Assembly: GCA_002331465.1 (NCBI GenBank)
Contig: DCYM01000243.1
Span: 1 to 15,124 of the forward strand
Direction: 5' to 3'
Length of the DNA: 15,124 nt
From: Candidatus Neomicrothrix sp. UBA2110
Lineage (GTDB): Bacteria > Actinomycetota > Acidimicrobiia > Acidimicrobiales > Poriferisodalaceae
The notes under the pieces were generated by a model, which was not told the origin of the DNA, did not search any database, and worked only from the letters and a program-made list of their open reading frames with translations. Shown here piece after piece: positions 1-7,475 of the stretch; position 1 is the stretch's first letter; each line of letters begins with the position of its first letter. The translations under genes were made by a program, and so were the position numbers.

Positions 1-491
1 ACGATCAAAAGGACACGTTGAAGGCCAACGCTTCGTAAGACTTCCGATGCGAGAGCGATCACCTCGACGTCGATGTCTGGGTCGTCAGATCCGATGCTTT
101 CAATACCGAACTGGTGGAACTGGCGAAACCTTCCGGCTTGCGGTGCTTCATATCGAAAATATGGGCCTCGGTAATACACCTTCCACGGCACTGCGGGGCG
201 GTGTTGGGCAAAGGCGCGACAGACCGCAGCAGTTCCTTCGGGCCGCAACGCCATTGGTCGATCGCTTCGGTCGCGAAACTCATACATCTCTTTACCGACT
301 ACGTCAGTACCTTCACCAATTCGTGAGAAGACCCCGATGTCCTCAAAAATAGGTGTATCGACCAAGGAGAATCCTGCCCGCGATGCGACGCCGGTAAACA
401 CGTTGGCTACAGCCTCCCAACGCGCAGAGTCCGACGGCATCAGATCTCGTGTTCCGATTGGAGTTCGGAAGGTATTTGCCTTCTTCGACAT
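1..491 (-). CDS. hisS: Histidyl-tRNA synthetase, N-terminal 163 residues (cut by window edge)
   Basis: Class II aminoacyl-tRNA synthetase that charges tRNA-His in the cytoplasm. The frame is open from the ATG at 491 to the window edge, so the C-terminal part is missing, including the rest of the catalytic core and the anticodon-binding domain. Visible landmarks are PIGTRDLMP near residues 11-19, the substrate-contact segment LRPEGTA at about 82-88, and motif 2 with the HisRS-specific YFRYEAPQAGRFRQFHQ at about 111-127. The start is supported by an AGGA ribosome-binding sequence about 10 nt upstream and by the family's usual N-terminus. It follows rel after a 111-bp gap, the usual actinobacterial order, and may be co-transcribed with it. 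I could not identify a convincing separate promoter in the gap. Identity is near certain; completeness cannot be judged. Confidence 0.97.
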   Translation of the reverse strand, partial: MSKKANTFRTPIGTRDLMPSDSARWEAVANVFTGVASRAGFSLVDTPIFEDIGVFSRIGEGTDVVGKEMYEFRDRSDRPMALRPEGTAAVCRAFAQHRPAVPWKVYYRGPYFRYEAPQAGRFRQFHQFGIESIGSDDPDIDVEVIALASEVLRSVGLQRVLLI

Positions 492-602
492 GAATCTTCC
501 TGGGGAGCGTCGGGGGGTGCGATGAGATAGCTGCCCGATGAATCTCCCATCGTAGATGGTTCGGATACAAAGTCCCCGGCACTTATCGATCTAGATTGAG
601 CG

Positions 603-2828
603 TCAGGAAGGGGGCCTCGCACTGTTCGGGCCAACTCGGTGGGCGTCAAATACCCCATCAATATTTCTTACGGCAGCAAGTAACTGCTCCAGCAGGATTG
701 GGTCACCCACTTCGACCTCGAATTGCAGGACCGACACTTGGTCATCGCTTGTAAATGTGTGGGCAGTCGAGATGCTCGTATGGTGATCTGAGATCACAGA
801 AACCACGTCAACTAATAGGCGGTCTCGGTCAAGGGCTCGCGCTTCGATCGTGGTCCGGAACTGGCCACTGAAAGCTGTATCCCAATCAACTTCAATTTGT
901 CGTGCTCCAGAAGCGCCAACTAGTTCACTCGCGTTAACGCAATCGTCGCGATGTACCGAGATTCCTCTCCCCTTAGTGATAAACCCAAGAATTTCGTCAC
1001 CCGGGACGGGATTGCAGCATCCGGCTAGACGCACCAGCGAGTCGCCCAAGCCCTCCACATGCACTCCGCGAGTTCGTCGCCGGCGAGAACCACGATGCTG
1101 TGCAGGTTTTGCGGGTAGACGCTGGTCGCTGTCAGATCCCCGTAAGTTAGCGGTTAAGCGTTTAGCTATTGAAGGGGCTCTCAGGTCGCCTTTTCCGATC
1201 GCTTCGAAAAGTGCGTCGAGATCGCTGCGGTTGAACTGTTGAGTTACTTGGAGGAGTTCATCGCTATCGATAAGTAGCTGGGCTCGAAGGCCTTCGTCGT
1301 GTAAAGCTGAGATCAGTTGCTCTCGCCCCAGGTCAAGCATTTCTTCGCGATCTGTCCGCGCAAACCATTGTTTGATGCTGGTTCTGGCCTTGGGTGTGGT
1401 CGCTATATGGAGCCAGTCGCGCGCTGGTCCAGCTCCTTCGAGCTTCGAGGTGAAGACTTCTACAGTATCGCCCGATTGCAGCTGACGGTCGAGAGGTACC
1501 AGCCTTCCATCTATCTTGGCGCCGATCGTTGAGTCTCCAATATCGGTGTGGACGGCATAAGCAAAATCGATTGGTGTCGCTTGTGTTGCCAGGGTTAGAA
1601 CATCACCTTTGGGGGTGAATACGTACACCTCGTCTTGCTCTAAATCGACCGCCAGAGTACGCATGAACTCTTCGGGATCATCTGTCTCTGCTTGCCAGTC
1701 AACGATGTCGTTGAGCCATGACATGTCAGCTGCGGAGCCCTCAGATGGGTCCTTGTAACGCCAGTGGGATGCGACGCCATGTTCTGCTCTACCGTGCATC
1801 TCTTTGGTACGTATCTGGACTTCAACGCTGACCCCTGCGGGTCCTACGACCGTTGTATGCAGAGATTGATATAGGTTGAATTTTGGCATCGCTATATAAT
1901 CTTTGAAGCGGCCCGAAACCGGCTTCCACGTGCTGTGTATTGATCCGAGCGCTCCGTACGCGTCTCGGATAGCCGGGACGACAACTCTGATTCCTACCAA
2001 ATCGAAGATTTCATCAAATGATCTGCCTTTTACGATCATTTTTTCGTAGACGGCCCAGTGATGTTTTCTGCGTCCTGTCACGTCACCTTCGATGGACGTT
2101 CTGGCCAGCCGTTCGCGAATCTCCGCTAAAACACCGTCGACATACGTCTCTTGCGCCGGGGTTCGTTCGGCGATGAGTCGGTCGATTTCTGCGTAGCGCT
2201 TAGGGTAAAGCGCTGCGAACGCCAAATCTTCAAGTTCGTTTCGAACTTCTTGCATACCGAGTCGATGGGCGATCGGCGCATAGACGTCGAGGGTTTCACG
2301 CGCAATTTGTTCTTGTTTTGCGGGTCGGAGTGCTCCAATGGTGCGCATATTGTGCAAGCGGTCTGCCAGCTTGATCAGGAGCACTCGAAGGTCGCTAGCC
2401 ATCGCGACCAGCATCTTGCGAAGGGTCGCGGCTTGTTGGGCCTCTTTGGTGGCGAATCGCACTCGGTCGAGTTTCGTTACCCCGTCGACAATTGTTGCGA
2501 CGTCCTGCCCAAATTCGCTTTGTATCTGGATTAGCTCGACCGCTGTGTCTTCGACCGCGTCGTGTAGCAGAGCTGCGGCTATAGATACGTCGTCTAACCC
2601 CATTTCAGCCACTACTGATGCAACTGCCACGGGGTGCAGAATGTATGCTTCTCCGGATTTTCGGCGCTGGCCCTGGTGAGCCTGATCAGCAGTCTCATAG
2701 GCTCGAAGGAAAAGGTCGGGGGTGCTTTTTGGCCAACGAGCCCGATAGCGATCAACTACACCCTGAATTTCAGTGTGGACAGGGGCTGCCGAGCGTCGCC
2801 ACGGCAAGACTCTGGTGACGGTAGCCAT
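603..2828 (-). CDS. rel: Bifunctional (p)ppGpp synthetase/hydrolase (RelA/SpoT family, long Rel)
   Basis: Makes and degrades (p)ppGpp, the stringent-response alarmone, on and off the ribosome. The 741 residues match a full-length long RSH protein. The N-terminal HD hydrolase has H65 (in YILHPVAVA), H89-D90 and E93-D94 (LLHDAVEDT), and D156 in KLADRLHN, so hydrolase activity should be intact. The synthetase domain spans about 240-360, with R307-F308-K309-D310 (the RFKD form typical of bifunctional enzymes, not the acidic form of RelA-only enzymes) and YQSLHTTV at 320-327. A TGS domain lies at about 400-460, a helical region follows, then a very basic stretch at 580-588, a zinc-finger domain with C604, C605, H626 and C630, and a C-terminal ACT domain from about 655. 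The ATG at 2828 is the furthest-upstream plausible start, because an in-frame TGA lies 10 codons before it; no clear Shine-Dalgarno is seen. It starts 33 bp after apt. Confidence 0.97.
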   Translation of the reverse strand: MATVTRVLPWRRSAAPVHTEIQGVVDRYRARWPKSTPDLFLRAYETADQAHQGQRRKSGEAYILHPVAVASVVAEMGLDDVSIAAALLHDAVEDTAVELIQIQSEFGQDVATIVDGVTKLDRVRFATKEAQQAATLRKMLVAMASDLRVLLIKLADRLHNMRTIGALRPAKQEQIARETLDVYAPIAHRLGMQEVRNELEDLAFAALYPKRYAEIDRLIAERTPAQETYVDGVLAEIRERLARTSIEGDVTGRRKHHWAVYEKMIVKGRSFDEIFDLVGIRVVVPAIRDAYGALGSIHSTWKPVSGRFKDYIAMPKFNLYQSLHTTVVGPAGVSVEVQIRTKEMHGRAEHGVASHWRYKDPSEGSAADMSWLNDIVDWQAETDDPEEFMRTLAVDLEQDEVYVFTPKGDVLTLATQATPIDFAYAVHTDIGDSTIGAKIDGRLVPLDRQLQSGDTVEVFTSKLEGAGPARDWLHIATTPKARTSIKQWFARTDREEMLDLGREQLISALHDEGLRAQLLIDSDELLQVTQQFNRSDLDALFEAIGKGDLRAPSIAKRLTANLRGSDSDQRLPAKPAQHRGSRRRRTRGVHVEGLGDSLVRLAGCCNPVPGDEILGFITKGRGISVHRDDCVNASELVGASGARQIEVDWDTAFSGQFRTTIEARALDRDRLLVDVVSVISDHHTSISTAHTFTSDDQVSVLQFEVEVGDPILLEQLLAAVRNIDGVFDAHRVGPNSARPPS

Positions 2829-2861
2829 TAGGAAATCAAGGGCCGGTCGGAATGCATGTCA

Positions 2862-3395
2862 TTAATAGTGAATCACGGCAGCTACGGGTAATGCACCTAG
2901 TTGGTCGCGGCCGCTCAGAAAATCCAGTTCAATCAGTACCGTAGCGCCCGCTACGACTGCCCCTGCCGTTTGAACAAGCTGTGTTGCCGCGGCCAGAGTT
3001 CCGCCGGTCGCGAGCACGTCGTCAACTAGAAGAACGCGATCCCCGCTGACGACCGCGTCCACTTGAATCTCTAAGGTGTCGCTGCCGTATTCCAAGCCGT
3101 AGCTCTCGCCAATGGTGTCACCGGGCAACTTTCCTGCCTTTCGAATGGGGCAGAACCCGACTCCTAAAATGTGAGCAATGGACGGGCCGAATAGGAACCC
3201 GCGTGACTCGATTCCAGCGACTTTACTGATCGATAATTGATGGAAGGTTGATGCCATTGCCTGTGTGGCAGCTGACAAGGCTCCCGGCTCAGCCAACACA
3301 GGCGATATGTCACAGAAACTAACGCCGGGATGAGGGAAGTCTTGGAAGTGGGCCACAAGACTCTTGAGTGATTCGGCGTCGAATTCTTTTTTCAT
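2862..3395 (-). CDS. apt: Adenine phosphoribosyltransferase
   Basis: Cytoplasmic purine-salvage enzyme that converts adenine and PRPP to AMP and pyrophosphate. The 177 residues are the usual family length. The type I phosphoribosyltransferase PRPP-binding loop is VLLVDDVLATGGT at residues 121-133. The APRT-type N-terminal segment DFPHPGVSFCDISPVL (about 19-34) and the ESRGFLFG segment (about 63-70), which contribute to the purine pocket, are also present. It lies 21 bp after secF and 33 bp before rel, the standard actinobacterial secF-apt-rel cluster, so it is probably part of a long operon. There is no obvious Shine-Dalgarno before the ATG. Downstream rel consumes ATP and GTP or GDP in alarmone synthesis, so the neighbourhood links purine pools with the stringent response, though the linkage may simply be ancestral synteny. 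Confidence 0.97.
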   Translation of the reverse strand: MKKEFDAESLKSLVAHFQDFPHPGVSFCDISPVLAEPGALSAATQAMASTFHQLSISKVAGIESRGFLFGPSIAHILGVGFCPIRKAGKLPGDTIGESYGLEYGSDTLEIQVDAVVSGDRVLLVDDVLATGGTLAAATQLVQTAGAVVAGATVLIELDFLSGRDQLGALPVAAVIHY

Positions 3396-3416
3396 CTGAG
3401 ATTGTGGCTGATTCGT

Positions 3417-4472
3417 TCAGCGTTTTCGACCTTTCTTGCGAGGTCGAGGTGGTGAGCTTCTGTCGTAGCGGTCCGCTGCGAGTACTGCCGCTGCATCTTC
3501 TATCGCATTCGACGTCCCGAGAACTTCGGCGCTTCGCTCTTGCTCTGCCCAGTGACTTTCACGATTCTTAAGTTCCGAAACGATAGGCATGGCGACGAAC
3601 AGCGAACTATAGGAGCCAACTAACAGACCGATCAACAAGGCAACCGCGAATTCTTGGAGGCTGGAAGCTCCCAGGATGAACGACCCGACAATGAGAAGCG
3701 ACAGCACCGGCAAAACGGATGTGATGCTCGTATTCACTGAGCGCATGACTACCTGATTTAAAGAAACATTCGCCAAATCGGGATACGTCATTCGGCTTTT
3801 CGCTGATAGTGATCGCTCGTTGTCCTTTAGGCGGTCAAACACAACAATCGTGTCGTACAACGAATAGCCCATGATTGTTAGGAACGCCACGACCGTTGCT
3901 GGGCTGATCTCAAACTGGAATATGGCGTAAACGCCTACGGTGAAAGCAATGTCGTGGGCTACAGCGATCAGCGCGCCGAGAGCCATTTTCCACTCGAAAC
4001 GCAGCGTCAAATAAAGCGCTATAAGAATTAAGAACACGACCAAGGCACGGCGAGCTTTGCCGGCCACTTCGTCGCCGAATGAGGGACTGACGGTCCGGGT
4101 GCTGATGGTCTCCGAGTCAACGCCGGCAGCTTTTGCAAGTTCCGAGACGACGGATTCGGCGCTCTCGCTTGCTGCTAGTTCCCCGCGTACGCGGAAGATA
4201 GCTTCACCTCCGCTGATGCGCTGAACTCGGGCATCTCCCATACCAACGTCAGACGCGGCATCGCGTATGTCATCAGTTGTTACTTCTGACAGTGCGGGGA
4301 TTTCCCAAACTCCGCCACCTTCGAATTCGATTCCAAGGTTTAGCCCACGAACGAAGATTGCGGCAACGCATATGAGAACGGCGATTGCTGAGCCCATCAG
4401 CACGCGGCGGGAGACTCGCAGAAAATCCCAAGAATTTTCGCCGCGGTACATGGCTTTAAGCGAAAAGTTCAT
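3417..4472 (-). CDS. secF: Protein translocase subunit SecF
   Basis: Inner-membrane partner of SecD. The SecDF complex uses the proton-motive force to help pull secreted proteins out of SecYEG. The 351 residues show TM1 at about 24-44, then the Sec_GG-type motif GIEFEGG (47-53), an extracytoplasmic P4-type domain, and a cluster of five TM helices from about 143 to 300. The family signature GYSLYDTIVVFDRLKDN lies at about 202-218 with D207 and D213, an additional intramembrane acidic residue is in AHDIAFTVG (D174), and NTSITSVLPVL lies at about 237-247. The C-terminus is a basic cytoplasmic tail (PRPRKKGRKR). The ATG overlaps the secD stop by four bases (ATGA), and a strong GGAGGAG ribosome-binding site sits just upstream inside secD, so translation is probably coupled and yields equal subunit amounts. 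Confidence 0.97.
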   Translation of the reverse strand: MNFSLKAMYRGENSWDFLRVSRRVLMGSAIAVLICVAAIFVRGLNLGIEFEGGGVWEIPALSEVTTDDIRDAASDVGMGDARVQRISGGEAIFRVRGELAASESAESVVSELAKAAGVDSETISTRTVSPSFGDEVAGKARRALVVFLILIALYLTLRFEWKMALGALIAVAHDIAFTVGVYAIFQFEISPATVVAFLTIMGYSLYDTIVVFDRLKDNERSLSAKSRMTYPDLANVSLNQVVMRSVNTSITSVLPVLSLLIVGSFILGASSLQEFAVALLIGLLVGSYSSLFVAMPIVSELKNRESHWAEQERSAEVLGTSNAIEDAAAVLAADRYDRSSPPRPRKKGRKR

Positions 4473-5914
4473 CGTATGACTCCTCCAGCCATGTTGCTGA
4501 GCCCGAGGCGACCGGGGCGCTCACCTACGAGGCGCCGAGCGACCAGAATCACTAACGGTCGCATAAAGAAGAACGACACGAAGAGGTCAATGAGCGTAGT
4601 GATCCCCAAGTAAAGCGCGAATCCGCGGACAGTTCCGGTTGTGAGTTGATACAAGACTCCAGCGCCGATTAGCGATGCGAGGTCAGCCCAAATAATGGTC
4701 GAGAATGCGGCCCTGAAGCTGCGGTCGGCGGCTGATCGGACCGCTCGGCCTCTCCGAACTTCTTCCTTAATTCTTTCGTAATAAACGATGTTCGAGTCAA
4801 CTTGGACACCAATCGAAACGACGATGCCAGTCGCTCCAGCCAAAGTAAGTGCTAGACCTCGGCTTTCGCCCAACCAAGCGACTATTGACCAAAGAATTGC
4901 CCCACTTGTCGCCAAACTACAAATGGCGACAAGACCGAGGAGCCGGTAGTAGAGCAACATGTAGGCACCGACCAGAGCTAAGCCAACCAGACCAGCAATG
5001 ATGCCAGCGCGAAGAGTTCCCTCACCAAGGGTCGCAGAGACAGTTCGCACATCGTCACGTTCGAATTCCACAGGAAGAGCACCGAATTTAAGCACCAGCG
5101 CCAAGTTCTTTGCCTCTGCTTCATCGAACGAGCCCGAGATCACAGCCTGCCCGTTGAACTCCTCTGCATTGATCGTGGGCGCTGATTCCACAACACCATC
5201 GAGCACAATTGCGACTTGCCGTCCGTAGTTAGCTGCCGCCATTTGGTCGAACAGCATCGCTCCTTCGTCATTGAACGAAACGTTAACTATCCATTGTCCT
5301 TGAAACGTTGCCGCAGCCTCTTCAATCACCTCTCCGGTGAGAGCTGCGGGGGCCAAGACAAAACCGGTTTGGCCACTAGAGCCTAGGAGGGCGACCATTG
5401 CTGACACGTCGTCTTCTTGAGGTGGGGTTAAAACATCAGACAGAGACGCTCGGCTATCCGGTATCTCCGACTCAGTCGTCCCGACAGAATTTTCGTTGCC
5501 AATATCGCCATCTTGTCCCTGGTTCATGGCTTCTTCGATAGCCGAGAGTTGTTCCGGATCGGTCGGGTCGAACATTTGAAGTACCGGCCTAAAGCGAAGC
5601 TCAGCCGTCTGGCCTATGAGATCGACGGCACGTTGTTTGTCTTTTACACCAGGCAACTGAATGACAACTTGCGTGCCTTGCCGAGTGATGTCCGGCTCGG
5701 CGACGCCTATGGCGTCGACTCTGTTTCGAATGATTTCTATTGCTCGTTCGAACTGTTCGTCAGAGACCTCGTCAGCTGGTCGAAGCACGACTTCAACACC
5801 GCCTTGCAACTGAACTCCCAAGACAGGGGCCCAACCAGCTGACAGAACCCCCGCGAGCGACGCGGCTGTGAAGACCACAACCAGAATTAACGAAACAAGA
5901 TGAGAACGGCGCAC
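4469..5914 (-). CDS. secD: Protein translocase subunit SecD
   Basis: Membrane subunit of the SecDF-YajC complex that assists Sec-dependent export. TM1 lies at about 6-28 and is followed by the Sec_GG motif LGVQLQGG (32-39). The large extracytoplasmic region contains NRVDAIGVAEPDI (about 64-76) and the SecD segment VLKFGALPV near 274-282. A run of TM helices spans about 301-460 and includes the RND-type proton-relay region around D373 (VDSNIVYYERIKEE). Between about residues 113 and 170 the extracytoplasmic domain carries an acidic, low-complexity Asp/Glu/Ser-rich insertion without recognisable fold. At 481 residues it falls within the family range. The start is GTG with no clear Shine-Dalgarno; it begins 32 bp after yajC, and its end overlaps secF, so yajC-secD-secF is very likely one operon. 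Confidence 0.97.
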   Translation of the reverse strand: MRRSHLVSLILVVVFTAASLAGVLSAGWAPVLGVQLQGGVEVVLRPADEVSDEQFERAIEIIRNRVDAIGVAEPDITRQGTQVVIQLPGVKDKQRAVDLIGQTAELRFRPVLQMFDPTDPEQLSAIEEAMNQGQDGDIGNENSVGTTESEIPDSRASLSDVLTPPQEDDVSAMVALLGSSGQTGFVLAPAALTGEVIEEAAATFQGQWIVNVSFNDEGAMLFDQMAAANYGRQVAIVLDGVVESAPTINAEEFNGQAVISGSFDEAEAKNLALVLKFGALPVEFERDDVRTVSATLGEGTLRAGIIAGLVGLALVGAYMLLYYRLLGLVAICSLATSGAILWSIVAWLGESRGLALTLAGATGIVVSIGVQVDSNIVYYERIKEEVRRGRAVRSAADRSFRAAFSTIIWADLASLIGAGVLYQLTTGTVRGFALYLGITTLIDLFVSFFFMRPLVILVARRLVGERPGRLGLSNMAGGVIR

Positions 5915-5946
5915 GTGATAGATCCAGGTCAGTTAGAGCTCAGGCG

Positions 5947-6246
5947 TCAGTCTTCGTCGCTAGCTTCGTCGCTAGCTTCGTCGGAGCCTTCGTCGGCCTT
6001 GGAAATGATTTCGCCGATGGATCGTCGTTGTACGCGTAGCTCAACGTCAGTATCGACCTCTAAGGCCACAGTTTGTTCATCTTCTTCAGCCACGATGATT
6101 CCGATAACTCCCCCAACGGTTGCTACTTCATCTCCGATTCCGGCGGCGCGAACCAACGCCTCTCGTTGTTTCATCCGTTTTTGCTGAGGCCGAAGTATTA
6201 ACAAATACATCCCAACAAAGACAAGAATTGGCAGTAACAGGGCCAT
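5947..6246 (-). CDS. yajC: Preprotein translocase accessory subunit YajC
   Basis: Small single-pass membrane protein that binds SecDF. Of its 99 residues, a hydrophobic segment spans about 2-18 (ALLLPILVFVGMYLLIL) and is followed by the conserved RPQQKRMKQRE motif (about 19-29), then a small beta-rich cytoplasmic domain with GDEVATVGGVIG at about 38-49. The last 14 or so residues form an acidic tail of repeated SDEA units, encoded by a 12-bp tandem repeat, that is not part of the conserved core. A GGAG ribosome-binding site lies nine bases before the ATG. It follows tgt after 106 bp and precedes secD by 32 bp. The gap upstream is long enough to hold a promoter, but I see no convincing one. 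Confidence 0.95.
   Translation of the reverse strand: MALLLPILVFVGMYLLILRPQQKRMKQREALVRAAGIGDEVATVGGVIGIIVAEEDEQTVALEVDTDVELRVQRRSIGEIISKADEGSDEASDEASDED
5952..5999. repeat. 12-bp tandem repeat in the 3' end of yajC (four units)
   Basis: Four consecutive 12-base units each begin with cttcgtcg. The first two are identical (cttcgtcgctag) and the last two diverge in their final four bases (gagc, gcct). The unit length is a multiple of three, so changes in copy number keep the frame and only lengthen or shorten the acidic Ser/Asp/Glu/Ala tail of YajC. It looks like a recent slippage expansion within a tolerant tail. Confidence 0.85.
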
Positions 6247-6352
6247 AGAAGGTGACTCCGGGTTAGATAATTAGCGGACCGGGACGCCAGCGTACTGTGC
6301 TCACCTCCGGACTCCATGAATCCTCATGTAGCCATTTGTTGCAATCGTTCCT

Positions 6353-7447
6353 TTATGCCCAAGTTTTCAGCGTTTCAAGTCGAAACGCCTCATATCTGCC
6401 TTCTTCGATCGCTGTACGGGCCCGTTCCACCAGGTCAAGTAAAAACCAGAGGTTGTGCAAAGTGGCGATACGCGCGGCGGTTGGTTCTTTAACCATCATT
6501 AAATGCCTCAGATAAGCCCGACTGAAGCCATTCGACATGGGGTTTAGCGGGTCGAGAGGTTGATCATCTCGGGCGTGTTTCGCGTTCTTAAGGTTGAGTT
6601 TCCCTTGGCTGGTGAGGACTGTGCCATGACGCGCCAGTCTGGTTGGCAATACACAGTCAAACATGTCGACTCCGACGCTAATTGCGTCGACAATCCGCAC
6701 TGGGTCGCCAACACCCATTAGGTAGCGCGGCCGGTCTTCGGGCAATTCTGCAATGGCTGCGGATAACGCTGGCATCATCTCACGATGACTCTCCCCTACT
6801 GAGAGTCCGCCAATTCCATAGCCAGCAAATTCCAGAGAGGCCAGTACCTTGGCGCTTCGACCGCGTAGAACAGGGTCGATTCCTCCCTGAACAATTCCGA
6901 ATAAAGCCTGACCGTCTCGTTGATGTACTGCCTTTGCTCGCGCGGCCCATTCGTGGGTCCGTTGCATAGCGCGAAACACGTCGCTCTCTGGTGCCGGCAG
7001 GGCGGGACAGACATCGAGAGCCATCTGGATATCGGCGCCCAGTTGTTCTTGCGTCCGAACGGCGTCTTCTGGGGTGAACCGTAATTTTTGGCCGTCGTAA
7101 ATCGAAGTGAAAGTGACCCCGTCGTCGTCAACCTCAACGTTGTCATTAAGCGACATCACCTGAAATCCACCCGAATCAGTCAACATGTGGCCGTCCCAGG
7201 AGGTAAACGCGTGAATGCCTCCTAACGCATCGATTGTTTCTGCACCCGGACGCAACATCAGGTGATAGGTGTTTCCTAAGACCACTTCGATACCTAGCTC
7301 TGAATAGTCGCTTTGATCTAAGTGGACCACCGCCCCCCTCGTTCCCACGGGCATAAAAACAGGTGTCTCGATAAAACCGCGGGGGGTACTAATGCGACCG
7401 CGTCGAGCTCGATGATCGGAGGCAAGTAACTCATAAGTCAGCGACAC
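6353..7447 (-). CDS. tgt: Queuine/preQ1 tRNA-ribosyltransferase (tRNA-guanine transglycosylase) lacking the zinc cysteines
   Basis: Exchanges the wobble guanine of tRNA Asp, Asn, His and Tyr for preQ1, the step before QueA in queuosine synthesis. The 364 residues form a TIM-barrel TGT. Seen are DSGGFQV with D91, a DVC segment with D145 and C147, GIVQGG at 184-189, GYGIGGLSVGE at about 199-209, MGVGDP at about 224-229, and the nucleophile segment MFDCVLPTR with D264. The usual C-x-C-x2-C zinc site should fall just after LDP (298-300), but here residues 301-310 are LNPMSNGFSR: all three cysteines are absent and the segment is about two residues shorter. The fourth ligand position, the His of TLHNL (H331), is kept. 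The rest is intact, so this reads as a functional enzyme with altered structural metal binding. The start is GTG, 28 bp after queA, with no strong Shine-Dalgarno. Confidence 0.95.
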   Translation of the reverse strand: MSLTYELLASDHRARRGRISTPRGFIETPVFMPVGTRGAVVHLDQSDYSELGIEVVLGNTYHLMLRPGAETIDALGGIHAFTSWDGHMLTDSGGFQVMSLNDNVEVDDDGVTFTSIYDGQKLRFTPEDAVRTQEQLGADIQMALDVCPALPAPESDVFRAMQRTHEWAARAKAVHQRDGQALFGIVQGGIDPVLRGRSAKVLASLEFAGYGIGGLSVGESHREMMPALSAAIAELPEDRPRYLMGVGDPVRIVDAISVGVDMFDCVLPTRLARHGTVLTSQGKLNLKNAKHARDDQPLDPLNPMSNGFSRAYLRHLMMVKEPTAARIATLHNLWFLLDLVERARTAIEEGRYEAFRLETLKTWA

Positions 7448-7475
7448 AGTCTTTACAGCATGTCAGAGGTAGCGG

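Noticed and set aside
492..602. Possible hisS promoter or terminator in the rel-hisS gap
   Set aside because: TACGAT and a CCATC/GATGG mini-hairpin are present, but no acceptable -35 at proper spacing and no U-tract were found.
3407..3421. A 5-bp inverted repeat (gctga, five-base loop, tcagc) at the secF stop
   Set aside because: The stem is too short and no T-run follows, so it is not a terminator candidate.
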